This document shows positions 25,801 through 34,778 of a stretch of DNA of 63,612 nucleotides, piece after piece. Below the pieces are notes generated by a model. That model saw nothing but the letters and a program-made list of their open reading frames with translations. It was not told where the DNA came from and made no database searches. The stretch is taken from assembly GCF_041080625.1 (NCBI RefSeq), contig NZ_CP163519.1, positions 1 to 63,612 on the forward strand. The letters run 5' to 3'. This DNA is from Streptomyces sp. CG1. GTDB lineage: Bacteria; Actinomycetota; Actinomycetes; Streptomycetales; Streptomycetaceae. The translations under genes and the position numbers were made by a program. Position 1 is the first letter of the stretch; every line of letters begins with the position of its first letter.

Positions 25801-27062
25801 CGGTCCTCCAGCCTGTGCAGGACGGCCGCGCTCTGGAAGCCGCCGAAGCCGCTGCCGACGGTCAGGGCCGCGTCCACGCGCAGTTCCCTGGCCACCAGCG
25901 GTACGTAGTCCAGGTCGCATTCCGGGTCCGGCTCGTGGAGGTTGGCGGTCGGCGGGACGACGCCGTGCTCGACGGCCAGGGCGCAGGCGGCGATCTCGAT
26001 GGAGCCGACCGAGCCGAGGGCGTGCCCGATCATGGACTTGATGGAGCTGACCGGGATGTCGTAGGCGGCGGGCCCGAGGGCGCGTTTGAAGGCGGCCGTC
26101 TCATGGAGGTCGTTCTGCCGGGTGCCGGAACCGTGGGCGTTGACGTAGTCGATGTCCTCGGGCGCCAGTCGGGCCTGTCGCAACGCCACGCGGATGGCTT
26201 CGGCCATCTCCGCACCGTCGGGACGCAGCCCGGTCATGTGGTAGGCGTTGGCGCGGGTGGCGAAGCCGGCGAGTTCGGCGTGGATGTGGGCGCCGCGCCG
26301 CCGGGCGTGCTCCAGTTCCTCCAGGACGAAGACGGCGGCGCCTTCGCCGAGCGCGAAGCCGTTGCGGGTACGGTCGAACGGCCGGCAGGCGCCGGCGGGG
26401 TCGTGGTTGTCGGGTGAGGTCGCGCGCAGTGCGTCGAAGCAGGCGTAGGTGATGGGCGACAGCGGGGCGTCCGAGGCCCCGGTGATCATGACGTCCGCGG
26501 AGCCGTCGCGGATCAGGTCCAGGGCGTGGCCGACGGCGTCCAGACCGGAGGTGCATCCGGTGGAGACCACGGCCGCCGGCCCCTCGGCCTTGGCGGCCCA
26601 GGCGACCTCGCGGGCGAGTGAGGAGGGTACGAAGAAGTCGAAGAGGTTCGGCGCGGCGAGTTCGTGGTCGGTCAGCCAGTCCCGGCCGTGCCGGCTGACG
26701 GCCGCGTACTGGCTCTCCAGCCCCATGGTGGCGCCGACGGCGGTGCCCAGTGCGACACCGACGCGTGCTGGGTCCAGACGTTCGGTGTCGAGCCCGCTGC
26801 CCGCCTGTGCCTCGGCCAGGGCGGCGAGCGCGAACTGGACCATGCGGTCGAGTTCGGCTGCCTCACGGTGCCCGAGTCCGGCCTCCACCGGGTCGAAGTC
26901 GACCTCGCCCGCGATGCGCGAGCGGTAGGCGGAGGCGTCGAAGAGGGTGACGGGGCGGGTGGCGGACCTGCCAGAAGTGATCTGTTCCCAGAAGGGCTTG
27001 ACCCCGACGCCGCCAGGCGCGACGACTCCCATTCCGGTGATGACTGCCCGGCGCACCGTCAC
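25797..27062 (-). CDS. Type II PKS ketosynthase alpha
   Basis: 421 residues. The catalytic Cys170 (VSTGCTSGLDA), His310 (VNAHGSGT), Lys342 (SSIKSMIGHA) and His347 are all present. It catalyses decarboxylative condensation of malonyl-ACP units. GTG at 27062 overlaps the stop of the cupin gene (GTGA) and is followed by the overlapping CLF, so cupin-KS-CLF form a coupled unit as in whiE-like and pentangular clusters. The sequence confirms a minimal type II PKS. Confidence 0.96.
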   Translation of the reverse strand: MTVRRAVITGMGVVAPGGVGVKPFWEQITSGRSATRPVTLFDASAYRSRIAGEVDFDPVEAGLGHREAAELDRMVQFALAALAEAQAGSGLDTERLDPARVGVALGTAVGATMGLESQYAAVSRHGRDWLTDHELAAPNLFDFFVPSSLAREVAWAAKAEGPAAVVSTGCTSGLDAVGHALDLIRDGSADVMITGASDAPLSPITYACFDALRATSPDNHDPAGACRPFDRTRNGFALGEGAAVFVLEELEHARRRGAHIHAELAGFATRANAYHMTGLRPDGAEMAEAIRVALRQARLAPEDIDYVNAHGSGTRQNDLHETAAFKRALGPAAYDIPVSSIKSMIGHALGSVGSIEIAACALAVEHGVVPPTANLHEPDPECDLDYVPLVARELRVDAALTVGSGFGGFQSAAVLHRLEDR

Positions 27063-27475
27063 TTCCCTACAGCCGGAGGGACGGCGGCCGGGTGTGGGGG
27101 CCTCTCGACCTCCACATGGCCCTGCTCGGGGCTGGGCGCGAGCGGGGCGATCTGGAAGACGATCAGGGCGGTCGCCTCGCCCCGGTTCTCGTACCGGTGC
27201 GAGCCGAAGCGCGGCACCATCAGGGCGTCGCCGCTGTCGAGGACGAGTTCTTGGCCGTCGACGCGGACAGCGACCGAGCCCTGGGACACGAACAGGAACT
27301 CGTCCGAGTAGGGATGGTAGTGCTCGGCGACGAATTCGCCTGGTTCGAGCGTCATCGTCCCGAGGAAGCCCGAGCCGGCTCCGACCGACGCGGGGGTCAG
27401 CAGCGGGCGGATCGCGCCGCCGAGCCGGATGCTCGGTGTCACGTCGCCCATCGATATCTTGACCAGACCCGACAC
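27059..27475 (-). CDS. Cupin-domain polyketide cyclase-like protein (WhiE-ORFII type)
   Basis: 138 residues, one cupin barrel. The metal ligands His52, His54 and Glu59 (EHYHPYSDE) and His93 (GSHRY) are in place. Small cupins of this kind lie directly before KS-alpha in whiE spore-pigment, tetracenomycin-like and pentangular polyphenol clusters and are thought to assist cyclisation. GTG at 27475 has AGGAG five bases ahead. The gene overlaps KS-alpha. Confidence 0.88.
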   Translation of the reverse strand: MSGLVKISMGDVTPSIRLGGAIRPLLTPASVGAGSGFLGTMTLEPGEFVAEHYHPYSDEFLFVSQGSVAVRVDGQELVLDSGDALMVPRFGSHRYENRGEATALIVFQIAPLAPSPEQGHVEVERPPHPAAVPPAVGK

Positions 27476-27500
27476 TGGGTGCTCCTTGATGAGGGGCGGG

Positions 27501-27830
27501 CTAGGCCCGCCAGTGGTAGAAGGCCTCGGCCCGGGTGTCGGCGAGGCTGTGGCAGTCCGGTGCGTACGGCGTCAGGAAGTCCGCCAGGGCGTCCCGGGTG
27601 CGGGTGAACTCCGGGTGGGTGCGGGCGGCCAGGATGCGGTCGGTGAGGTCCTGCTCGATGCCGTCCCGTGCCTCGACCATGTGCACGTACAGGCCCCGGA
27701 AGCGGTAGAGGGTGCGGCGGGCGACGCCGATCTCGCCCGGTAGCCCGGTCGCGTCGTGCTCGGTCCAGATCTTGGCGACCTCAGGGGCGTCGTCGGGGCG
27801 CATCCGGTCGATGAACAGCACGCGCTGCAT
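27501..27830 (-). CDS. TcmI-like polyketide cyclase
   Basis: 109 residues, the same size as TcmI. The ferredoxin-like fold is recognised by MQRVLFIDRMRPDDAPEVAKIW at the start, the ARRTLYRFRGLYVHMVEA strand-turn-strand, and HPEFTRTRDALADFLTPY. TcmI-type enzymes close the last rings of tetracenomycin and pentangular frameworks. ATG at 27830 has GGAGA nine bases ahead. It lies between the adenylation gene and the cupin gene in the core operon. Confidence 0.9.
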   Translation of the reverse strand: MQRVLFIDRMRPDDAPEVAKIWTEHDATGLPGEIGVARRTLYRFRGLYVHMVEARDGIEQDLTDRILAARTHPEFTRTRDALADFLTPYAPDCHSLADTRAEAFYHWRA

Positions 27831-27844
27831 GGCGGGATCTCCTG

Positions 27845-29362
27845 TCAGACGCGGGCCAGCGTGGCCCGGATGGAGGCACGGTCGACCTTGCCGTTGGGGC
27901 CCAGCGGAAGGTCCGGCCAGTGGGTGACGGTGCGGGGCACCATGTGCCGTGGCAGCCGGGCGCGGAGCGCGTCGAGCAGCCGTTCTGCGTCCGGGGCGGC
28001 GCTGCCGGTGTGCACGGCGTGCAGCACGGTGGCGCCGGCGGGGTCGGTGAGGGCCACGACGATGGCGTCCTGGACGCCGGGCTGATCGCGGAGCGCGGAT
28101 TCGATCTCGCCCGGCTCGACCCGGTAGCCCTGCACCTTGACCTGGTCGTCGAGGCGGCCGAGGTGGACGAGTCCGGCCGGCTCCCGGCGTACCAGATCGC
28201 CGGTGCGGTACCACAGGTCGTCGCCGGGCCCGCCGGGCCCGGACCAGACTGTGGCTCGCTGCCCGTCGAAGGCCATGAAGCGGCCGCGGTTGTCGGCCGG
28301 GGCGAGATAGCCGCCGAACCGCTGCGCGCCGCGCACACAGAGTTCCCCGGTGGCGGCCGGGAACCCGTCCTTGCCGACGACGAGGGTCTCCAGGCCCGGG
28401 TGCGGCTCGCCGATCGGCACGGTGCCGCCCGTGGATGCGGGCCAGCTGTCGGGGTCGTCGGGGAGCCGGAAGTGCGTGCAGCTGAGAGTGAGTTCGGTGG
28501 GGCCGTAGAGGTTCTCGATGGTGCTGTGCGGGGCCGCCTGCCGCCAGGCGCGGGCCTGGGCGAGGGTGAACGGCTCGCCGCAGAACAGGCTCCACTTCAG
28601 GCCCGGCATGGCGCCCTCGGGCAGTCGGCCCAGGCGCTGCGCGACGGAGACGACGGATGGGACCGAGAACCAGTGGGTGATGCCGCGCCGGGCCACGAAG
28701 CTGGCCGGCGCGAGGAGTTCGCCTCGGGTCGGGACGACGAGGGTGGCGCCCGCGCCCCAGGCGGCGAACAGGTCGAAGACCGACAGATCGAAGGTGAGGT
28801 CGAAGGTCTGGCTCACCCGGGATCCCGGGCCCAGCCCGTAACGCGTGATGACGTGCTCCAGATACGCGCAGACGTTGCGGTGCCGGATGGGCACGCCCTT
28901 CGGGGCTCCGGTGGAGCCGGAGGTGAAGAGCACGTACGCCACGTCGTCCGGTGACGGGCCCGGGCCGACGGGACATATGTGTTCCGCCGGGGCTTCGAGG
29001 GCGACGGCGGGGGCGGGCAGCCCCGGGTCGGGCCCGTGGGTGAGTACAAGCTCCGTGCCGGAGGCCCGTACGGCGGTCTCGTTCCGTGCCCTGGGAAAGG
29101 ACGGGCTGAGCGGAACGACCGTGCTGCCGAGGCGGAGCGCGGCCAGATAGCCGGCGTAGGCGGTGCGCGTCCGGGCGGCGTGCAGGGCCACCACCGCCGG
29201 CGCCGCGCCGTTGTTGGCCCGGACGATCGATTGGGCGATCCGCCCGGCCAGTTCGTGGAGTTCACCATAGGTCAGTGCGCGGCCGTCCACCTCCAGCGCG
29301 ACGGCGCCCGGGTGGCGTGCCGCGCAGTCCGCGAACCACGCGTACATCGTGCCCTCGGACAT
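27845..29362 (-). CDS. Stand-alone amino-acid adenylation enzyme (AMP-binding, NRPS A-domain type)
   Basis: 505 residues, a complete adenylation domain without condensation or carrier domains. Core motifs: LFTSGSTGAPKG (A3, about 145-156), LYGPTE (A5), YRTGDLV (A7), GRLDDQVKVQGYRVEPGEIE (A8) and NGKVDR (A10) with the catalytic Lys. The Asp that binds the amino group in amino-acid-activating domains seems present (FDLSVFDLF). My hand-read specificity code did not match a substrate I know. It would load an acyl-AMP onto an ACP. ATG at 29362 has GGAGGAGG ahead. Such a gene is not part of a normal acetate-primed type II PKS; azicemicin, with an aspartate-derived starter, is a known case with an AMP ligase and extra ACP. 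Confidence 0.87.
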   Translation of the reverse strand: MSEGTMYAWFADCAARHPGAVALEVDGRALTYGELHELAGRIAQSIVRANNGAAPAVVALHAARTRTAYAGYLAALRLGSTVVPLSPSFPRARNETAVRASGTELVLTHGPDPGLPAPAVALEAPAEHICPVGPGPSPDDVAYVLFTSGSTGAPKGVPIRHRNVCAYLEHVITRYGLGPGSRVSQTFDLTFDLSVFDLFAAWGAGATLVVPTRGELLAPASFVARRGITHWFSVPSVVSVAQRLGRLPEGAMPGLKWSLFCGEPFTLAQARAWRQAAPHSTIENLYGPTELTLSCTHFRLPDDPDSWPASTGGTVPIGEPHPGLETLVVGKDGFPAATGELCVRGAQRFGGYLAPADNRGRFMAFDGQRATVWSGPGGPGDDLWYRTGDLVRREPAGLVHLGRLDDQVKVQGYRVEPGEIESALRDQPGVQDAIVVALTDPAGATVLHAVHTGSAAPDAERLLDALRARLPRHMVPRTVTHWPDLPLGPNGKVDRASIRATLARV

Positions 29363-29392
29363 GAAGATCCTCCTCCCCCGCCGAAGTCCCGG

Positions 29393-29848
29393 TCAGGCCG
29401 ACTGGGCGGCCAGCTCGACCTTGCGTTTGATGACGGACATCTGGACGGCCGTGTTGTCGTTGATCCGCTTGGTGATGCCGGCGTCGTCGAAGGGCGCGTC
29501 CGGGCGTGCCTCGAACTCCTGCCGCCAGCGCATCCGGGTGCCGTCGCCCTCGGACTCGTACGTCCAGTCGATGAGCATGTAGACGAAGGGGCCGGTCTCC
29601 ACACGATGGGCTCGGACGGAGCGGGTCGCAGCGAAGGTGGTGCGCTCGCTGACCCAGCTCCAGACGGTGCCGTCGTCGTCCGGCACCATGGTGAGCCGGA
29701 AGCGGACGGTGTCGCCCTCCTCGTGGAGCACGTCGACGGACGCGTATTCGGTGAAGAGGTCGGGCCAGCCTCGGACGTCGTTGGTCAGCCGCCAGACGAG
29801 ATCGAGCGGAGCGTCGATGAAGACCGAGTTGTCGGTGCTGGAGGCCAT
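29393..29848 (-). CDS. SRPBCC monodomain aromatase/cyclase (TcmN-N / WhiE-ORFVI type)
   Basis: 151 residues, one START-like domain: NSVFIDAPLDLVWRLTNDVRGWPDLFTEY at the start, VWSWVSERT, and the long C-terminal helix with MSVIKRKVELA. Monodomain aromatases of this type set the first ring (often C9-C14) of long unreduced chains, unlike the didomain enzymes of reduced-chain pathways. ATG at 29848 has AGGAG seven bases ahead. It follows the ACP by two bases, so they are co-translated. Confidence 0.92.
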   Translation of the reverse strand: MASSTDNSVFIDAPLDLVWRLTNDVRGWPDLFTEYASVDVLHEEGDTVRFRLTMVPDDDGTVWSWVSERTTFAATRSVRAHRVETGPFVYMLIDWTYESEGDGTRMRWRQEFEARPDAPFDDAGITKRINDNTAVQMSVIKRKVELAAQSA

Positions 29849-29850
29849 GG

Positions 29851-30108
29851 TCAGTGCTCCTTGCCGAGGACGGCGTTCACGTGATCGAGGATCTGCTTCA
29901 GGCTCATCGCGGGTGCGTGCTCGGGGAGTTCGACGCCGTACTCGTCGATGAGCACCTTCTCCAGCTCGATGACGCCGAGGGAGTCCAGGCCGAGGTCGGT
30001 CAGCGTGGCATCACCGGCGGTGTCGGTGGTCTCGGGGGTCTCGGGCTCGAGTCCGATGCTTGTGGTGAGCAGCGTGAGGAAGGCTGCGCCGGTCATGGTG
30101 GTGGTCAT
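29851..30108 (-). CDS. Type II PKS acyl carrier protein
   Basis: 85 residues, four-helix ACP with the phosphopantetheine Ser43 in LGLDSLGVIELE. The C-terminal helix (MSLKQILDHVNAVL) is typical of aromatic PKS ACPs. It carries malonyl and growing poly-ketone chains for the KS/CLF pair. It starts one base after the stop of the ACP-methyltransferase fusion and is followed two bases later by the aromatase. The cluster thus holds two ACP domains, and which of them serves the main chain is open. Confidence 0.93.
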   Translation of the reverse strand: MTTTMTGAAFLTLLTTSIGLEPETPETTDTAGDATLTDLGLDSLGVIELEKVLIDEYGVELPEHAPAMSLKQILDHVNAVLGKEH

Positions 30109-30109
30109 C

Positions 30110-31489
30110 TCAGACGGGCTCGCATTCGAGGAGGTCCCAGTGGTAGACGGGCTCGTTGCGCAGCCGGAATCCGGTGCGGGAGAAGAGTCCGTGCCAGTCG
30201 TCGAGGGTGCGTTTGCGGCCGCCGTGCAGCACGAGCATGTCGACGTCGAGCAGCTTGCCGTGGTCCCAGGCGTTGCCGGGCTTGAGCACGGAGTCGACGA
30301 TGAGCAGCCGGGCGCCGGTGTCGCCGATCGCGGTGCGGATGTTCCGCAGGGCGTGCTCGGCCTGCTGGTCGGAGAAGCGCATGAAGACGGCCTTGACGAA
30401 GTAGGCCTCGGCTCCTTCGGGCACCGGGTCGGTGAGCAGGTCGCCGCCGATGATCTGCGCTCGGTCGGCCACCTGGTGCTCGGCGAGAACGCCTTCGGCC
30501 TTCTTCGCCATCCACGGCAGGTCGAGGAGCCAGGCGGTCATTGCCGGGTAGCGGCGCAGGGCCTGGGCCAGGAAGTAGCCGTCGCCGCCGCCGAGGTCGG
30601 CGATGCTGCCGAAGCGGCCGAGGTCCCACTGGTCGAGTTCTTCCTCGGCGAACTGACGGGCCCAGTAGGACTGGAAGTCGTCGCAGAACCGGTCGGCCTC
30701 GGGGTTGTTCTCCAGGTACTCGTTGAAGGAGACGCCGAAGGTCTTGGGGAAGGCTGGTTCGCCGGTGCGGACGCTGTGCAGGATCTCGTCGAAGGGCCGC
30801 GCGGTCAGCTCCATGTGGTTGTACCGCAGGAGCGGCAGTACGCCGTGCGGGTTGTCGCTGGTGAGCGCCTTGGCCACCGGTGTCGTGCGGAACACTCCGG
30901 TGGGGCCTTCGGCGAAGATGCCGAGCATGGCGGAGCAGCGCAGCACGCGCTGGAGGGAGAGTTCGTGCGCGCCGGCCCTGCGGGCGAGTTCGTCGATCGG
31001 CAGCGGTCCGTCGTCGAGGTGGTCGGCGATCTTCAGCTCGCCGAGGGCGTGCACGATCTGGAAGAGCCGGCCGCCGGAGGCGAGCAGGACGAGTTGCAGG
31101 CCGTAGAGGTCGTTGGGGAGGAAGTGCCCCTCGTCGGGGACGACGGCGTCCGTCGTCTTGTCGGTTCGGGTGTCGGTGCTTGCGTTATCGGTCACGTGCT
31201 GGCGCTCCTTGACTGGATGGGACGGGCTCCGGGCCCCGATGACCTCGTTGACCTTGTCGAGCACCTGGCGGGGGGTGCGCATCTCGCCCACGGTCTCGTC
31301 GGAAAGGTCGATCCCGTACTGGTGCTTGATCTGGCCGACGACCTCGAGCAGAGCCACGGAGTCGTACCCGAGGTTGGTGAAGAGGACGTCGATGACGTCG
31401 CCGTCCAGGGCTCCTTCCTCGGCCTCTCCCGCATGCGTCCTGGTGAGGTCGATCAGCTTCTCCAAGGTCAGCTCCTTCATGTCCCGCAT
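30110..31489 (-). CDS. ACP-methyltransferase-like fusion protein
   Basis: 459 residues in one frame. Residues 1-86 are an aromatic-PKS ACP with Ser44 in LGYDSVALLEV. A Thr/Asp-rich linker (about 87-120) leads to a methyltransferase-fold domain (about 120-459) with a dimerisation region and a SAM motif DLGGGDGYF (about 299-306). The expected HDW catalytic motif reads VFMRFSD, so the general base His is missing, as in repurposed relatives such as RdmB that hydroxylate rather than methylate. ACPs of type II systems are normally free, so the fusion may present a bound substrate to the domain. Start at 31489 is uncertain; an ATG three codons in is possible. No frameshift is visible in the linker. 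Confidence 0.88.
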   Translation of the reverse strand: MRDMKELTLEKLIDLTRTHAGEAEEGALDGDVIDVLFTNLGYDSVALLEVVGQIKHQYGIDLSDETVGEMRTPRQVLDKVNEVIGARSPSHPVKERQHVTDNASTDTRTDKTTDAVVPDEGHFLPNDLYGLQLVLLASGGRLFQIVHALGELKIADHLDDGPLPIDELARRAGAHELSLQRVLRCSAMLGIFAEGPTGVFRTTPVAKALTSDNPHGVLPLLRYNHMELTARPFDEILHSVRTGEPAFPKTFGVSFNEYLENNPEADRFCDDFQSYWARQFAEEELDQWDLGRFGSIADLGGGDGYFLAQALRRYPAMTAWLLDLPWMAKKAEGVLAEHQVADRAQIIGGDLLTDPVPEGAEAYFVKAVFMRFSDQQAEHALRNIRTAIGDTGARLLIVDSVLKPGNAWDHGKLLDVDMLVLHGGRKRTLDDWHGLFSRTGFRLRNEPVYHWDLLECEPV

Positions 31490-31515
31490 CGTGGGGGCAG
31501 GTTCTGAAGGAACTC

Positions 31516-33369
31516 TCAGCGAGTGGTGAAGGAGGGACGGACGGCCGAGGGAGCGGCCCGGTGCACGAAGAGCCGTACGAGGTCCAGCAGCCGGTAGCGC
31601 ACCTCATGCGGCCCGCTGGGACGGGAAGCCAGCAGGAACCGCTCGTCGTGCAGTCGTACGAGCGCCGCTTCTGCGGCGAGCGGCGGCAACCCGAGCAGGC
31701 CGGCCGCCCCCTCCGCCGTGAACACGGTGCTGCCCGCCTCCGGTCCCTCCACCTCGCAGAGCTGGTGCAGGGCCTGCTTGGTGGGCTCGTCGAGGCGCGC
31801 GTACGAGCTCCACAGCCGAGTGCCCGGGCCGTCGCCCCCGGTCTCCAGGGCGTCCAGCCGGCCGTCGGGGTCGGCGAGGCGGCGCAGGGCACCGTCGAGC
31901 GAGATGCGGGACGACAGGGCGAGTTCGGAGCCGACGGCACGCAGGGCGAGCGGCAGGTGCTCGCAGAGGCCAGCGACGGTGTGAGCGGTCTGCAGTTCCC
32001 TGGCGGCCCAGCGGCGGCACGCGACTTGGGCCAGCAGTTCCACGGCATCCTCCGGCGGCAGCAGCTCGAGTTCCATGCCGCGGGCCCCGCCGAGCCCGTA
32101 GAGCGGGCGACGGCTGGTGACCAGCACGGCGCATCCCGGCCCGCCGGGCAGCAGCGTGCGGACCTGGTCCGCCGAGGCCACGTCGTCGAGCAGCACGAGC
32201 ACCGCGCGGTCCGCGCACCAGCTACGGAAGAGCTGCGCCCGGCCCACGAGGTCTGTGGGCACCTGTTCGGGAGTGAAGCCGATGCCGTGCAGGAACGAGC
32301 CGAGAGCGGAGTGCGCGCCCGGGGCGCTTGCGGAACCGGGCTCGGACGCAGCGAAGCACGCGTGGAACTGGCCGTCCGGAAACCTGTGCCGGACCCGGTG
32401 CGCCAGCCGGACGGCGAGTGCCGTCTTCCCAGCGCCGGCCATGCCGGTCAGTGCGAGGACGCGGGGAGCGGTCTGCCCGCTCTGCCGGCCGCAGAGCCTC
32501 TCCAGCCGCTCCAGCTCGGCCGACCGGCCGTGGAAGTCCGCGATGTCCGGGGGGAGTTGGGCGGGCACGGTGACGAGATCGGGCACGGCCAGCGGGTGCC
32601 TGCGGGTCCGGTCGAGCGCCGGGTCGCCGGAGAGCAGGGCCCGGTGCAGGTGCTGCACGGAGGGCGACGGCTCCAGGCCCAGCTCGGCGGCGAGCGCCGT
32701 CCGCAGCCGCGCGTACACCTCCAATGCCTCGTAGCGTCGCCCGCAGCGATGCAGGGCGAGCATCAGCCGGCAGTGGAAGCCCTCGTGCAGCGGGTGCTCG
32801 ACGATGTGGGCCTTCAGCTCGGGCAGCACTTCGGGATGGCGGCCGAGCCGCAGGTACGCTTCGATGCGCAGCTCAGTGGCCTGCATCCGGGCCTCTTCGA
32901 GGCGTACCGCGTAGGACTCCAGGAAGGGCCCCTTGGGGACGTCGGCCAGGACCGCGGACCGCCACTCGGCCAGCGCCTCGTCGAAGGACCGGGAGGCCGT
33001 CTCGCAGTCGCCGGCATCCAGCGCCGCCCGGCCCGCCGCGAGGCGGTTCTCGAAGACGTGGACGTCGACGTGGTCGGCCGGGGTCCGCAGGGCGTACCCT
33101 GCGGATTCGGTGAGCAGGGCCACGGCACCGTCCTGCCCCTCGTCGGAACCCAAGGCCTTGCGGAGCTGGTAGATGTAGGTCTGCATGGTGGCGTTGACGG
33201 TGGCGGGCGGGCGGTCCTGCCACAGTTCGTCGATGAACCGGCTTAAGGGCACGGTCCGGCCGCGCGAGATCAAGAGCAGGGCGAGGATCGTCCGCAACTT
33301 CGGAGCCAGCAGCAGGGAGCCGTCCTGCCCGACCGTCACCTCGAGATTGCCCAGCAACCGGAACTGCAT
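31516..33369 (-). CDS. AfsR/SARP family activator with NB-ARC ATPase domain
   Basis: 617 residues. The N-terminal OmpR-like DNA-binding domain (about 1-90, MQFRLLGNLEV start) and the bacterial transcriptional activation domain (about 95-240) make the SARP part. The NB-ARC domain follows, with a P-loop GMAGAGKTALA, LVLLDD and VTSRRPL. Such proteins are cluster-situated activators that bind direct repeats in PKS promoters. ATG at 33369 is preceded by GAGGTG. It is divergent from nothing obvious, and reads toward the ACP-methyltransferase gene with only 26 bases between, so it may be co-transcribed with the core operon. Confidence 0.92.
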   Translation of the reverse strand: MQFRLLGNLEVTVGQDGSLLLAPKLRTILALLLISRGRTVPLSRFIDELWQDRPPATVNATMQTYIYQLRKALGSDEGQDGAVALLTESAGYALRTPADHVDVHVFENRLAAGRAALDAGDCETASRSFDEALAEWRSAVLADVPKGPFLESYAVRLEEARMQATELRIEAYLRLGRHPEVLPELKAHIVEHPLHEGFHCRLMLALHRCGRRYEALEVYARLRTALAAELGLEPSPSVQHLHRALLSGDPALDRTRRHPLAVPDLVTVPAQLPPDIADFHGRSAELERLERLCGRQSGQTAPRVLALTGMAGAGKTALAVRLAHRVRHRFPDGQFHACFAASEPGSASAPGAHSALGSFLHGIGFTPEQVPTDLVGRAQLFRSWCADRAVLVLLDDVASADQVRTLLPGGPGCAVLVTSRRPLYGLGGARGMELELLPPEDAVELLAQVACRRWAARELQTAHTVAGLCEHLPLALRAVGSELALSSRISLDGALRRLADPDGRLDALETGGDGPGTRLWSSYARLDEPTKQALHQLCEVEGPEAGSTVFTAEGAAGLLGLPPLAAEAALVRLHDERFLLASRPSGPHEVRYRLLDLVRLFVHRAAPSAVRPSFTTR

Positions 33370-34778
33370 TGCAACACCTCGGATTTCCCATGGAGGTCTG
33401 ATGTCCGTACGCAATGGGGGTGGCTTACGCGGGAGGCCCAGCCAGAGCAGCACTCGACATATGCCGAGGCGGCGAGGGCATGCGGGCCCTCCGTCGAGCC
33501 TCGGTGTCGCTGTCGGGGTTCCGGTCGGCGAGTGCAGGCGCTGGGGGCGTGTCCCGCCGTCGTGGAGACAGTCGACCCGCTACGCATGGCCAAAGGGCTG
33601 GGGGGACAGACGCATCGTGGCCGCGACAGGACCGTAGGTCCCGTCGGAGTACGCCGCGAAGGGCGGTTGTGCCGCGGCGACACGATCGTGGGGAGATCGG
33701 CTCGCCCTGCACGGGATTCATCTCGACCGCCAGCACGAAACCCGTGTCCGCACTGCCCTCGAAGAACCCGGCCTTGCTGCACTCCTGCTGACGCAGCACG
33801 TCGGCACGCGTGGTCTCCTGGCGCGCCACGATGGACCCAGGTCGCCATCGCTGTCGTCGGCGAGCAGTTGCACGTGGTGCGGGTTTCTCACCCACAACAC
33901 GGGGCGAGTCCGGGGAGCGAATCAACAGGCCCCGTGGTCACACCATCCCCAACGAGACCACCTCTGTTGTCAACGCCGCCGGCGACTGTCGCCACTCGCT
34001 CGCCAGCACTCCGTGCCCCCCGCAATGTGCCACTCCATCCGAGATAGCGTCCTGCATGAAGAAAAGAGCGCCGCAACAGAAAGCAGCGCTACCGGCGTTG
34101 CCGATGACCCGGCGGCCTCCAACTGGCCAACGCATTCAACGTCAACGAGATCTCCCCGTCCTCGGCGAAGGAGCATCCGGCAACGCCGTCATCGGACGCC
34201 TACCGCTCCGATGCACCGCTGCTCAGCGGGCCTGTTCCGAGTCGTGTGCCACCACGTGAGGAGCGTCTGGTACCAACCGCCCGGGCAGCACAGTGTCGAT
34301 CACTCGGGTGGTGGAGCCGAACCTCGCAATCGGGGTCTCAGGACACCGTCCGAGAAGCAGCGCCTCGCCATGGCATGCCTTGCGCACAGCTGCTGGTTCT
34401 GCCTCGATCGCGCCCTGTCAGGGAGGCTGCGGAATCCGGGCTTGTCCCTCGGTCTCCTGCCAGGTCTTGGTTGTTGTGAATACGATCACCAAAACAGGGC
34501 GTGGAGATTAGCATGACCACGTAGCCTGCCCCTCTCATGAGTAGCCCGCAGAGAGCACGAGCCGGCCTACGAGATGATGCTGAGCCAAGCGCCTGAACAG
34601 CCTCTACCAAACACCATCAACAGGTGGTTGAAAGCAGGACATCAAATCGTCTGCCAGTTGATCCGCGACGGCATGCTTGCATGCACCTGAGGCAAAGGTC
34701 AACCAGTAGGCGAAGTGGCATGACACGCCTCAACTACCAGTCGTACACTGAGGTGTTCAGCCACAGGAGGCAGCAAGC
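33370..34778. other. 1.4 kb without an intact gene
   Basis: Between the SARP gene and the XRE cassette no intact gene is convincing. It contains one frameshifted minus-strand remnant (33580-33905, listed separately). Near 34600-34690 a short plus-strand frame (TINRWLKAGHQIVCQLIRD) could be the tail of a small DNA-binding protein. Codon bias is weak throughout, so this looks like the border between the PKS cluster and the next island. Confidence 0.45.
33580..33905 (-). pseudogene. Frameshifted remnant, unrecognised
   Basis: Three protein-like blocks lie on the minus strand in different frames: HHVQLLADDSDGDLG, then DVLRQQECSKAGFF...GFVLAVEMNPVQGEPIS, then PPFAAYSDGTYGPVAATMRLS ending in TAG at 33580. 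Read together they look like one short gene with two frameshifts. I do not recognise the family. Confidence 0.3.

Noticed and set aside
30110..31489. Two separate genes (ACP and methyltransferase) instead of a fusion
   Set aside because: The frame is continuous and no stop or new ribosome site with a start is visible in the linker, although a base-call error cannot be ruled out.
29948..31507. Plus-strand open frame antisense to the ACP-methyltransferase fusion
   Set aside because: Val/Glu/Gly-rich shadow; the minus strand has real ACP and SAM motifs.
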